Translations under genes and position numbers: made by a program | Shown: one piece after another, positions 39,946 to 48,431 of the stretch | Layout: each line of letters starts with the position of its first letter | How positions within the stretch are numbered: the first letter of the stretch is position 1 | Notes under the pieces: generated by a model | Told to the model about the DNA's origin: nothing | Databases searched by the model: none | What the model saw: the letters and a program-made list of their open reading frames with translations, nothing else | Origin: Streptomyces sp. CC0208 | GTDB taxonomy: Bacteria > Actinomycetota > Actinomycetes > Streptomycetales > Streptomycetaceae | Direction: 5' to 3' | Assembly: GCF_003443735.1 (NCBI RefSeq) | Contig: NZ_CP031969.1 | Location: 1,984,001-2,048,000, forward strand | Length of the DNA stretch: 64,000 nucleotides

Positions 39946-40826
39946 CGACGAGTGTCGTCGAGCCCAAGGGCCGTCGCCTGATGCCGCGTTGGGGTGACTA
40001 CGGCCGCCCGCGCGAGCTCGTCGTCCGCTATCTGCTCCTCCTCCTGGTGCTCGGCCTCACCGTGGGCCCGCTGCTGTGGCAGCTCCTTGCCTCCCTGAAG
40101 GGCACGAGCGAGGACGTCTTCGGCGCGGACGCCACCCTGCTGCCGCACCACCCGACGCTGCGCGCCTACCGGACGGTCTTCGACCAGGTGCCGGTGTGGT
40201 CGTACATCAAGAACAGCCTGATCGTGGTCGCCCTGTCGGTCACCAGCCAGCTGGTCTTCTCCACGACGGCCGGCTACATGCTCTCCAAGCCCGACTGGAA
40301 GGGCCGCAAGGCGGTCTGGGTGGTGCTGGTCGCCTCGATGATGTTCCCCTTCGAGTCGATCATGGTGTCGCTGTTCATCAGCATCCGCGACCTGGGCCTG
40401 GTCGACAGCCTGGCGGGTGTGTGGCTGCCCGGGTTCGTCGGCGCCATCAACGTCCTGCTCATGCGCGGCGCGTTCCTCGCGGTCCCGCGCGAGATCGAGG
40501 ACTCGGCGATGCTCGACGGCGCGAACGAGTGGCAGCGCTTCCGGTACCTGTATCTGCCGTCCGCGTGGGGCGCGATCATGGTGGTCGTCATCAACACGTT
40601 CATCAGCGCCTGGGACGACTTCCTGTGGCCGCTGATCGTGCTGCGCTCCGAGAGCCACATGACGCTGACACTGGGGCTCTCCCGTCTGCAGAGCTCGTCG
40701 TTCGGCTACGACCAGCGGATGGTCATGGCCGGTTCGGTGATCTCGGTGGTCCCGGTGCTGGTGCTGTTCGTGATCACCCAGCGGTGGTTCTACAAGGGCG
40801 TGTCGTCGGGGGCCGTCAAGCTGTGA
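39942..40826 (+). CDS. Carbohydrate ABC transporter permease (MalG-like)
   Basis: Encodes 294 residues with six membrane helices and the EAA loop REIEDSAMLDGANEWQRFRYLYLPSA. It completes the membrane part of the importer. No ATPase gene follows, which is the rule for Streptomyces sugar importers served by the shared ATPase MsiK encoded elsewhere. Its 3' end overlaps the converging GH3 gene by 37 bases. Confidence 0.92.
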   Translation: MTTSVVEPKGRRLMPRWGDYGRPRELVVRYLLLLLVLGLTVGPLLWQLLASLKGTSEDVFGADATLLPHHPTLRAYRTVFDQVPVWSYIKNSLIVVALSVTSQLVFSTTAGYMLSKPDWKGRKAVWVVLVASMMFPFESIMVSLFISIRDLGLVDSLAGVWLPGFVGAINVLLMRGAFLAVPREIEDSAMLDGANEWQRFRYLYLPSAWGAIMVVVINTFISAWDDFLWPLIVLRSESHMTLTLGLSRLQSSSFGYDQRMVMAGSVISVVPVLVLFVITQRWFYKGVSSGAVKL

Positions 40827-43003
40827 CCCTTCGCGGTGAGCGCCTCCCGGGCTGACGCGGCGACCCTGATCTCGACGGTGCCGCTGACGCCCTCCAGGGG
40901 CAGGGTCACCGTACGGCGCTCCCCCGGCGCCAGGCCGACACCCTCGAACGCGCACAGTTCGAGGGTGCGCGGCCAGGTGCGCGTGATCAGCCGGCGCAGA
41001 TACACCTGGACGACCGAACGCCCGTACCGACGGCCGGTGTTGGTGATGTCGACCTCGACCGTGCGTCCCGTCAGCCGGGGCTCGCCGTACGCGAAGCTCG
41101 TGTACGACAGCCCGTGCCCGAAGGAGTACCGCGGCTCGGCGCTCTCGTCGACGTATCCGCCGTACTCGGTGTCCTTGTGGTTGTAGTAGACGGGGAGTTG
41201 GGCCGCCGAGCGGGGCACGGAGACGGGCAGGCGGCCCGCCGGTTCCGTGAGCCCGAGCAGCACCTCGGCGATCGCCTCGCCGCCCCACGGGCCGGGATAC
41301 CAGGCGGAGAGCAGGGCGGGCGCGGTGTCCGGCACGAGGTGCGGGCGTCCCTGGACCAGCACGACCGCGGTCGGCGTGCCCGTCGCCACCACGGCGTCCA
41401 GCAGCGCGTACTGGGCGCCGCCCAGCCGCAGCCCGGCGAGGTCGACGCCCTCGCCGCAGGTCATCTCGGAGACCGCCTTGAGCGCGGCCCCGTTGGCGTC
41501 GAACTCGGTCCCGGGCGTACGGGCGCTGCTGCCGCCCAGCACCAGCACGGCGAGGTCGGACGCGGCGGCCTGGGCGATCGCCGCCGGGATGCCGGAGAGG
41601 TCGTCCCCCGTGAGGGAACAGCCCGGTTCGTGGCGGATGTCGAGGCCGGGCGCGAGCCCGCGCAGGGCGTCGAGGACGCTGCTGCCGGTGCCGGGGCGCT
41701 GCGGGGCGGTGTAGTCGCCCGACTGGTGGGCGGTGGTGGCCGCTTGGGGTCCGAGCACGGCGATCCGGGAGACGTCGGCGCCGACGGGGAGCACGCCGTC
41801 GTTGCGCAGCAGGGTGACGGCGGCCCGTGCGACCTCCTTGCTGAGTTCCGCGCCGCCGGCAGGGCGGGAGGCCGTCGGGTGCTGTCGCTCGAACAGTCCC
41901 AGCCGGAACTTGAGGCGCAGGACCCGGGCGACGGCGGCGTCAAGCGTCCCCTCGCTCACCAGGCCGCGCTCGACCGCCTCCTGGAGATGCGTGAAGCCCT
42001 CGTCCCAAAGGCTCAGATCCACACCGGAGTCGAGCGCGAGGGCGCCCGCGGAGACCTTGTCGCCGGTGATCCGGGCCAGCCGGTCGACGGCGAGGCCGTC
42101 CGCCATGACGAGCCCGTCGAAGCCCCACTCCTCGCGCAACAGCCCGGTGAGCAGGGCGCGGTTGCCGGAGCAGGGCATGCCGTCGACCTCGTTGTACGCG
42201 GCCATGACGGCGGCGGCACCGGCGCGGACACCGGCCCGGGCGGCGGGGAGGTGGATCTCGTGCAGCTCACGCCACCCCAGCTCCGACTCCGCGGAGTTGC
42301 GGCCACCGACGGTGGCTCCCTGCCCGGCGAAGTGCTTGAGGACGACGGGGGCTTTGTCGGCGGCGAAGAGGCCGTCCGGACAGGCGCCCTGCATGCCCCG
42401 GACCAACGCCTGTGTCAGCCGGCCCGCGAGGTGGGGGTCCTCGCCGAAGCACTCCTCCGTACGGCCCCAGCGCGGGTCGCGGGCGATGTCCAGCGCGGAG
42501 ACGAGGGCCACGTGGCCGCCGCGGGCCCGCAGTTCGGCGGCGGCGTGGGCGGCGGCACGCTCGTACAGCTCGGGGTCCCAGGTGGCGCCGATCGCCAGGT
42601 TGACCGGGAGGACCGTGCCGTCGAGGGCCATGAGGCCGTGCGGGACCTCCTCGACGAACAGCGTCGGGATGCCGAGCCGGCTCCGCTCCACGACGTGTCG
42701 CTGCACCAGGTCGGCGAGGGCGGCCCCGTCCTCCGCTCCGGGGCCGTTCCCGTGGTCCACGCCGGACCAGGCGTCGGCGCGCTGGAGGCCGTACAGGGCG
42801 CCCAGGCCCTCGAAGCGGTCGGTCTCGGCGCGCAGGGCCTCGGTGAGCTCGAAGCCGCCGTCGGGGGTGCGGCGGTAGGCGTCCCAGCCGTACATCCGCT
42901 GGTTGAGCTGGCCGACCTTCTCGCGCAGGGTCATCCGGGACAGGAGGTCGCGGACGCGGGCGTCGACCGGGGCGGTGGGGTCGCGGTACACGGCGTCGCT
43001 CAT
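40790..43003 (-). CDS. GH3 beta-glycosidase (beta-glucosidase/xylosidase-type with FN3-like domain)
   Basis: Encodes 737 residues. The GH3 barrel (about 20-340) has KHFAGQGATVGGRNSAESE and the nucleophile Asp in GFDGLVMADGLAV. The alpha/beta sandwich domain (about 375-590) follows, then the C-terminal fibronectin-like domain (SFGHGLSYTSFAYGEPRL...). No KHFPGHG motif, so it is not a NagZ-type hexosaminidase. No signal peptide. The likely job is removing a beta-linked sugar (Glc, Xyl or similar) from imported oligosaccharides. It overlaps the upstream kinase gene by four bases (ATGA), so the two are coupled. Confidence 0.9.
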   Translation of the reverse strand: MSDAVYRDPTAPVDARVRDLLSRMTLREKVGQLNQRMYGWDAYRRTPDGGFELTEALRAETDRFEGLGALYGLQRADAWSGVDHGNGPGAEDGAALADLVQRHVVERSRLGIPTLFVEEVPHGLMALDGTVLPVNLAIGATWDPELYERAAAHAAAELRARGGHVALVSALDIARDPRWGRTEECFGEDPHLAGRLTQALVRGMQGACPDGLFAADKAPVVLKHFAGQGATVGGRNSAESELGWRELHEIHLPAARAGVRAGAAAVMAAYNEVDGMPCSGNRALLTGLLREEWGFDGLVMADGLAVDRLARITGDKVSAGALALDSGVDLSLWDEGFTHLQEAVERGLVSEGTLDAAVARVLRLKFRLGLFERQHPTASRPAGGAELSKEVARAAVTLLRNDGVLPVGADVSRIAVLGPQAATTAHQSGDYTAPQRPGTGSSVLDALRGLAPGLDIRHEPGCSLTGDDLSGIPAAIAQAAASDLAVLVLGGSSARTPGTEFDANGAALKAVSEMTCGEGVDLAGLRLGGAQYALLDAVVATGTPTAVVLVQGRPHLVPDTAPALLSAWYPGPWGGEAIAEVLLGLTEPAGRLPVSVPRSAAQLPVYYNHKDTEYGGYVDESAEPRYSFGHGLSYTSFAYGEPRLTGRTVEVDITNTGRRYGRSVVQVYLRRLITRTWPRTLELCAFEGVGLAPGERRTVTLPLEGVSGTVEIRVAASAREALTAKGHSLTAPDDTPL

Positions 43004-44076
43004 GACCGGTGCGCCAGGCGTGCGAGGGCGACCGCGCCGGGGCAGCCGTCGGCCACCCAGTCCAGGCTCAGGCCGTGCGCGCGCAGCCGTTCGGCCAGCG
43101 GGGCGGTGAGCGGCCCCTCGGGACCCAGGAGCCCGCCCGTGGCCACGATCCGCTCCCCGGGCCGCGGTTCCAGCGCCCGGACGGACTCCAGCAGGTGGTC
43201 CGCCGCCTCGCTCAGGATGGTCCCGGCCACGGCGTCCCGCTCGGCGGCCGCCTCGGCGACCAGCGGGGCGAAGCGGGCCAGCCGGATCGGCGGATCGGCC
43301 ATCACGGCGGGCAGCAGATGGCGGCGGAAGTCCTCACGCCGGGCGCGCTCCCAGCCGGGGACGCCGGTGGGGTGGGGGGCGGTACCGCCCGGGGGGACGG
43401 CGCCGGAACGGTCGTACGAAGGGATCGCGCTCTTCGGGAGGACGTCTACCGGCAGGTCCAGGGCGCGGCCGACCCAGCCGGCGAGGACCGTCGGACGGCC
43501 CCGGCCGTCGGCCATGCGCAGGGCGGCGCGGACCGCGCTGCGGCCGATCCAGAAGCCGCTGCCCTCGTCGCCGAGGAGCCATCCGTCGCCGTCCACGGTG
43601 GTCGTGGCGTGCCGGTCGGTGATGCGCATGGCGACCGCGCCCGTGCCCGCGACCAGGGCGAGGCCGTCGGAGGGGGTGCCGGGGGCGGCGGCGAACGCGG
43701 CCTCGATGTCGCTGCAGACGCCGACCCGGCCGGTCGGCACGCCCAGGCGGCGCAGGGCCTCGGTGAGGGCGGTGCGGGCCCTGCCGGTGCCGGGGTCGTC
43801 CTCGGAGGCCGCCGTGGCGCCCGCGAAACCGCCGGTCACGGCCACGACGCGGGTGCGCGCCGCCTCGGGCACCACCCGGGCGAGCGCCTCGGTGAGGTGG
43901 TCGGTGAGCTGGGGGACGGGGACGGTCATGGCGTTGCCCGGCCCGCCGGTGCTCTCGCCCAGCACGCGACCGTCGTCGGCGGCGGCGAGGACCGCGCGGG
44001 TGCGGGTGCCGCCGGCGTCGAGGCCGATGACCAGAGCGCCAAGGTCGCGCACGTCGTGGTTCAAATAATTACCCAT
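43000..44076 (-). CDS. BadF/BcrA-type sugar kinase (N-acetylglucosamine kinase-like)
   Basis: Encodes 358 residues from ATG at 44074-44076. A GTG at 44050-44052 (VRDLGALVIGLDAGGTRTR) is also possible and would leave the TGGTTCAAA element outside the gene. The ASKHA phosphate motif GLDAGGTRTRAVL opens the protein; LVAGTGAVAMRI and GDEGSGFWIG form the second phosphate and sugar sites. Members phosphorylate GlcNAc or related amino sugars. Here it would trap the monosaccharide released by the hexosaminidases and feed the SIS protein. It is divergent from the GH5-like gene with starts only two bases apart. Confidence 0.87.
   Translation of the reverse strand: MGNYLNHDVRDLGALVIGLDAGGTRTRAVLAAADDGRVLGESTGGPGNAMTVPVPQLTDHLTEALARVVPEAARTRVVAVTGGFAGATAASEDDPGTGRARTALTEALRRLGVPTGRVGVCSDIEAAFAAAPGTPSDGLALVAGTGAVAMRITDRHATTTVDGDGWLLGDEGSGFWIGRSAVRAALRMADGRGRPTVLAGWVGRALDLPVDVLPKSAIPSYDRSGAVPPGGTAPHPTGVPGWERARREDFRRHLLPAVMADPPIRLARFAPLVAEAAAERDAVAGTILSEAADHLLESVRALEPRPGERIVATGGLLGPEGPLTAPLAERLRAHGLSLDWVADGCPGAVALARLAHRS
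44057..44065. promoter_or_regulatory. Operator half-site TGGTTCAAA between kinase and GH5-like genes
   Basis: TGGTTCAAA, complement TTTGAACCA, matches the WTTGAAYCA half-site and sits in a short AT-rich island (TGGTTCAAATAATTACCC). It is placed at the divergent start region of two genes of the locus. Confidence 0.55.
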
Positions 44077-44078
44077 CG

Positions 44079-45389
44079 ATGACTATGGTGATTGATACAT
44101 TCGCGCAGGACAAGAGCAGAACCCGAGCCGGACCGAGGTCGGACCTGGCCGAACCCGAGGAGGATCCCATTCCCACGCTCCGCTTCGGCGTCAACTACAC
44201 GCCCCGCCACGGCTGGTTCCACGCCTGGCACGACTTCGATCCCGCACGCACCCGCGAGGATCTGGCCCAGATAGCCGGACTCGGGCTCGACCACGTCCGG
44301 GTCTTCCACCTGTGGCCACTGCTCCAGCCCAACCGCACGCTGATCCGCTCCGCCGCCGTGGACCAGCTGGCGCGGCTGGTCGGCCTGGCCGCCGAGGCGG
44401 GCCTCGACGTGCTGGTGGACGGCGTGCAGGGCCATCTGTCGAGCTTCGACTTCTACCCGGAGTGGACCCGCAGCTGGCACCACCGCAACGTCTTCACCGA
44501 CCCGGACGCCATCGGCGCCCAGGCGGACCTGCTCCGCACCCTCGGCCGCGCCCTCGCCGGCCGCCCGAACCTCATCGGCCTCCAGCTGGGCAACGAGCTC
44601 AACAACCTGATCGAGCACAACCCGGCGACGCCGACGGAGGTCGACCACTACCTGGACACGCTGCTGGCGGCCGCCCGAGAGGGCCTCGGCGCCGACGGCG
44701 GACTGGTCACGCACTCCGCGTACGACGCCGCCTGGTACGGCGACGACCACCCCTTCACCCCTCAGGCCTCGGCCCGCAAGGGTGACGTCACCACGGTTCA
44801 CCCGTGGGTCTTCTCCGGCGGCTGCGCGAGCCTGTACGGCCCCCGCTCCCCCCAGGTCCTGCACCTCGCCGAGTACGGCACGGAACTCGCCAAGGCCTAC
44901 GCCGAGGACCCGTCCCGCCCGGTCTGGATCCAGGAGACGGGCGCCCCGGAACCGCACATCCCGGCCGCCGACGCCCCGCACTTCGCCCGCGAGACGATCC
45001 TGAACGCCTCTGGGTGCGCGGACCTGTGGGGCGTGACGTGGTGGTGCTCCCACGACGTGGACCGGTCACTGGCCGACTTCCCGGAACTGGAGTACACGCT
45101 CGGTTTGTTCGACGCGGCGGGCAGGCCCAAGCCGATCGCGGAGGCGGTGGCGGCGACGATCGCCGAACTGCGCGCGGGCCCGCTGTCGGTCGAGCCGCGC
45201 GACACGGCCCTGGTCCTGGACTGCACTCCGTCCACGCGCTCGGTGTCGGGGCCGGGCGGGGCGTACTTCGAGGAGTGGATGCGGTTGCGTCAGCAGGGGG
45301 TGCGTCCGGCGGTGGTCCTGGCGGAGCGGGCGGAGGACGAGAGCTACCTGGCGACCAGGGGAATCAAGGAGCTCATCCGAGTTCCGTAG
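44079..45389 (+). CDS. GH5_18-like clan GH-A glycoside hydrolase, possible beta-mannosidase
   Basis: Encodes 436 residues from ATG 44079. The family sequence begins only at residue 33 (TLRFGVNYTPRHGWFHAWHDF). Acid/base E173 lies in LQLGNELNN and nucleophile E286 in PVWIQETGAP, the clan GH-A pair. The pattern GLDHVRVFHLWPLLQPNRTLI resembles the GH5_18 enzymes of bifidobacteria, which split Man-beta-1,4-GlcNAc from N-glycan cores; this is from memory. A strong AGGAGG (44158-44163) lies five bases before an ATT codon at 44169, so translation may begin there. No signal peptide. It converges with the NagZ-like gene, overlapping by 17 bases. Confidence 0.82.
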   Translation: MTMVIDTFAQDKSRTRAGPRSDLAEPEEDPIPTLRFGVNYTPRHGWFHAWHDFDPARTREDLAQIAGLGLDHVRVFHLWPLLQPNRTLIRSAAVDQLARLVGLAAEAGLDVLVDGVQGHLSSFDFYPEWTRSWHHRNVFTDPDAIGAQADLLRTLGRALAGRPNLIGLQLGNELNNLIEHNPATPTEVDHYLDTLLAAAREGLGADGGLVTHSAYDAAWYGDDHPFTPQASARKGDVTTVHPWVFSGGCASLYGPRSPQVLHLAEYGTELAKAYAEDPSRPVWIQETGAPEPHIPAADAPHFARETILNASGCADLWGVTWWCSHDVDRSLADFPELEYTLGLFDAAGRPKPIAEAVAATIAELRAGPLSVEPRDTALVLDCTPSTRSVSGPGGAYFEEWMRLRQQGVRPAVVLAERAEDESYLATRGIKELIRVP

Positions 45390-46875
45390 CAGACAGATCA
45401 CCGCACCCGGCCAGCACCTCGGCCACGGCCCGCAGATTGACCTTCCCCCGCCCGTAGGAACACAACGCCCCACCGTCCGGCAGCCCCGTGGCGACCCGCA
45501 CCGCCCCCGGCCTCCGGACCAGCAGCTCATCCCTGACGCGGGCCTGCCACGGGTACAGGCTCGCGTCACACGTCGCCACCACCAACGGCGCGCTCCCGGC
45601 CTCGGCCAGAACCACGTCGACGAGCGCGGAAGGATCGACCGGCTCCCCCGCCACCGCCGTCCCCGTAGCCGTCGGATCCACCGCGAGCACTTGGGTCAGC
45701 AGATCCTCCCCACCCCAGTTCAACGCGGGATGCGGCGCCGGAAACAGGTCGACGACGTGCGCGCCCGCCACGGGCACGGGGAGCGCCTGCGAGCACACCG
45801 CCCGCCGGGCCGCCTCCAGCCCTGCCCCCGCGTCCCATACCGCGACCTCGTCCACCGGCGTGGCGTACCGCTCGACCAGCCGCTGAACCCGCCGGGCGGC
45901 CTCCCCCACCCGCTCCTCCGCCAGCATCCCGTCCCGCAACGCCTCCAGGACCGCGTCCCGGCACTCCAGCGTGACCCGCAGATCCGGTACGGCGACGATG
46001 ACCTGGTCCGCCCCGGCGGCGAGTGCGATCCGCGCCCCGGCCGCCTCCCCGTACAGGTCGGAGATCGCCTTCATCTCCAGCGCGTCGCTGACCAGCACCC
46101 CGTCGAACTCGAGCTCCTGCCGCAGCAGGTCCCCGAGGATGCGCCGGCTGAGCGTGGCCGGGCGGTTGGCGTCCAGTGCCGGGAAGACGACGTGCGCGCT
46201 CATCAGCATCGGCACACCCGCGGCGATCGCGGCCCGGAAGGGGGCGAGATCGAGTTCGTCGTACGGCCGCGGGTCGACGGCGAGCTCGTGGTGGCTGTCG
46301 GTGAGCGTGCCGCCGTGCCCCGGGAAGTGCTTGGCGCAGGAGGCGATGCCGCGCGCCTCGGTGGCCGTGATCCAGGCGCCGAGGTGCCGGGACACCAGCG
46401 CGGTGTCCTCGCCGAAGGCACGGGTGCGCACGATCGGGTTGCCGGCCTGTCGCTGGACGTCGGCGACGGGGGCGTAGGAGGCGGTGACGCCGAGGGTGGC
46501 CAGGTGTCCGGCGAGGGCGTCGGCGCAGCGGGCGGTGAGGTCCAGGTCGTCGACGACGCCGAGCGCGTAGGAGCCGGGGACCTCCGGGGCGCCCGCGGCG
46601 ACCAGGTGCCCGATGCCCCCGCCCTCGTTGTCGATGGCGACCAGCAGATCGGGGCGCAGCGCCCGCAGGGTGTCGGTGAGCCGGCGCACCTGTTCCGCGT
46701 CGCGCACGTTGCGGGTGAACAGGATGACCCCGCCGAGACCGCGGTCGATGAGCCGCTTCAGGGTGTCGGGGACGGCCGTGGTGCCGTCGAACCCGGCGAC
46801 GAGACAGCGGTGGGCGGCCTCGTCGAGGTCGACGGGGAGGGCGGTGCGGGCAGACGGGCGGTCGGTGTGGGTCAC
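45373..46875 (-). CDS. NagZ-type GH3 beta-N-acetylhexosaminidase
   Basis: Encodes 500 residues from GTG at 46873-46875, chosen for AGAGGA eight bases upstream; a GTG at 46896 adds seven residues. The barrel has AIDNEGGGIGHL, the diagnostic loop KHFPGHGGTLTDSHH (182-196) whose Asp-His pair is the acid/base, and GVLVSDALEM with the nucleophile. A ~150-residue C-terminal domain follows. It releases beta-GlcNAc from glycans or wall fragments. No signal peptide, so it is cytoplasmic. The catalytic set GH84, GH38, GH5-like and NagZ covers the linkages of an N-glycan core. Confidence 0.9.
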   Translation of the reverse strand: MTHTDRPSARTALPVDLDEAAHRCLVAGFDGTTAVPDTLKRLIDRGLGGVILFTRNVRDAEQVRRLTDTLRALRPDLLVAIDNEGGGIGHLVAAGAPEVPGSYALGVVDDLDLTARCADALAGHLATLGVTASYAPVADVQRQAGNPIVRTRAFGEDTALVSRHLGAWITATEARGIASCAKHFPGHGGTLTDSHHELAVDPRPYDELDLAPFRAAIAAGVPMLMSAHVVFPALDANRPATLSRRILGDLLRQELEFDGVLVSDALEMKAISDLYGEAAGARIALAAGADQVIVAVPDLRVTLECRDAVLEALRDGMLAEERVGEAARRVQRLVERYATPVDEVAVWDAGAGLEAARRAVCSQALPVPVAGAHVVDLFPAPHPALNWGGEDLLTQVLAVDPTATGTAVAGEPVDPSALVDVVLAEAGSAPLVVATCDASLYPWQARVRDELLVRRPGAVRVATGLPDGGALCSYGRGKVNLRAVAEVLAGCGDLSATELG

Positions 46876-46919
46876 CCCCGGAATCCTCTGGCTCACTCAG
46901 CCGAAAGTCAACATACCAG

Positions 46920-46934
46920 TGGTTCTGCCATTCA
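46920..46934. promoter_or_regulatory. Weak operator-like element upstream of the NagZ-type gene
   Basis: TGGTTCTGCCATTCA shares TGGTTC and a partial right half with the locus operator. It lies 45-60 bases upstream of the chosen start and overlaps the end of the halogenase gene. Confidence 0.35.
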
Positions 46935-48407
46935 TCGCTGCCTCTCCCAGCCCAGCCCGTCGGCGGAGGCGACGAGGTGGCCCGGCGCGGCGGGCGCGGT
47001 CTCGTCCAGGGGGCCGCCGTAGAGCGCCTGCTCCTGGAGGTCGTTGCCGGTGCGGAAGGTCTCGCCCACGACCCGCGTGGACAGCAGCGGGTTCGTCCGG
47101 TCGTCCGACGTGGCCAACCGGCCCACCGCGCCGTCCAGTTCGGCCGCCGCGGCACTCCACCGGTCCCCGAACCGCTCCGGTCCCAGCACCGCCGTGTCGC
47201 CCGAGACCAGTCCGCCCGCCAGCTCGGCGAAGGCCGCCACCTCGGTGCTGTCGACGTTCGTGACCTTCTTCGCGGACCAGAAGTACGACTCGTCGTTGCG
47301 CTCCATGTCGTAGAAGGCGATGAGGAAGTCGTAGAACACCCGGTACTCGTGCCGGTAGCGCGTCTCGAACTCGGCGAAGCCGCGCCCCTCGGGCACGCTG
47401 CCGTCGAGCGCGGAGTTGACCGCGCGGGCCGCCAGCAGGGCGCCGTAGGTGGCCAGATGGACCCCGGAGGACAGCACGGGGTCCACGAAGCAGGCGGCGT
47501 CGCCGACGAGCGCCATGCCGGGCGTCCAGAAGGACGTCTTCCAGTACGACCAGTCCTTGCGCACCCGCACCCGGTCGTACGGCGGCTCGGTCGCGGCCGG
47601 CACTCCGTCGACCAGCTCGGCGACCTCGGGGCAGGCCCGGACCATGTCCTGCCAGGCGGCACGCGGGTCCCGCTGGACGGCAGGATGGTGCTCGGGCGAG
47701 ATCACGGCGCCGACGCTGGTCAGGTCGTCGCGCAGCGGGATGTACCAGAGCCAGCCGGCGTCGAACGCGGCGCAGAAGATGTTGCCCCGGTTCGGTTCGG
47801 GGAGCCGGCGTCCGCCCGCGAAGTACCCGAACACGGCGAGGTTGCGGAAGAAGTCGGAGTACACCCGCGCCCCGCCCACCCCGGAGTGGACCCGGCTGGT
47901 GTTGCCGGACGCGTCGATCACGTGACGGCCGTATGCCGTACGGGAGTTGCCGTCCCTGTCGGTGTACTCGACCCCGCGCACCCGCTCGTCGTCGGCGACG
48001 ATCCGGCGCACCGGGCTGCCCTCGCGGACCTCGGCGCCGACCCGGGCCGCGTTGCGCAGCAGGATCTCGTCGAAACGGGAGCGCTCCACCTGGAAGGCCG
48101 TCGCCGTGGGTTCGGGCAGCCGGGGCGTCATGGCGAAGGAGAACTGCCATGGCTTCGGGTCGCGGCCCCAGCGCAGGGTGCCACCGCGTTTGAGGGTGAA
48201 CCCGGCCGCGGCGACCTCGTCGGCGACCCCGAGGATGCCGCACAGGCCGTGCACGGTCGCGGGCAGCAGCGACTCACCGATCTGGTACCTCGGGAAGGTC
48301 TCCCGCTCCAGCAGCAGCACCCGGTGGCCGCGCAGCGCGACGGCGGCCGCCGCGGTCGATCCGGCCGGACCGCCGCCGACGACGATCAGGTCGTACTCGG
48401 GGTTCAT
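46932..48407 (-). CDS. FADH2-dependent halogenase
   Basis: Encodes 491 residues. FAD site GGGPAGSTAA (11-20). The halogenase motif WxWxIP is present as WLWYIP (219-224), and Lys73 in GFTLKRGG sits where the lysine that forms the chloramine-type intermediate is expected. GDAACFVDPVLSSGVHLA resembles the variant-B halogenases that act on carrier-bound aromatic or polyketide substrates (CmlS/CndH group). ATG 48405-48407 has AGGAG seven bases upstream. The PKS gene ends only 24 bases before, so the pair is an operon and the polyketide is the likely substrate. No flavin reductase gene is nearby. Confidence 0.9.
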   Translation of the reverse strand: MNPEYDLIVVGGGPAGSTAAAAVALRGHRVLLLERETFPRYQIGESLLPATVHGLCGILGVADEVAAAGFTLKRGGTLRWGRDPKPWQFSFAMTPRLPEPTATAFQVERSRFDEILLRNAARVGAEVREGSPVRRIVADDERVRGVEYTDRDGNSRTAYGRHVIDASGNTSRVHSGVGGARVYSDFFRNLAVFGYFAGGRRLPEPNRGNIFCAAFDAGWLWYIPLRDDLTSVGAVISPEHHPAVQRDPRAAWQDMVRACPEVAELVDGVPAATEPPYDRVRVRKDWSYWKTSFWTPGMALVGDAACFVDPVLSSGVHLATYGALLAARAVNSALDGSVPEGRGFAEFETRYRHEYRVFYDFLIAFYDMERNDESYFWSAKKVTNVDSTEVAAFAELAGGLVSGDTAVLGPERFGDRWSAAAAELDGAVGRLATSDDRTNPLLSTRVVGETFRTGNDLQEQALYGGPLDETAPAAPGHLVASADGLGWERQR

Positions 48408-48431
48408 CGGGAGCTCCTGTTCTCGATCGGG

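Noticed and set aside
37550..40826. DasR boxes (TGGTCTAGACCA) controlling the glycan locus
   Set aside because: The intergenic elements read TGGTTCA-TGAACCA instead; no good DasR box was seen in 27.5-46.9 kb.
40790..43003. Second NagZ-type hexosaminidase
   Set aside because: It has no KHFPGHG loop but has the FN3-like C-terminal domain of beta-glucosidase/xylosidase GH3s.
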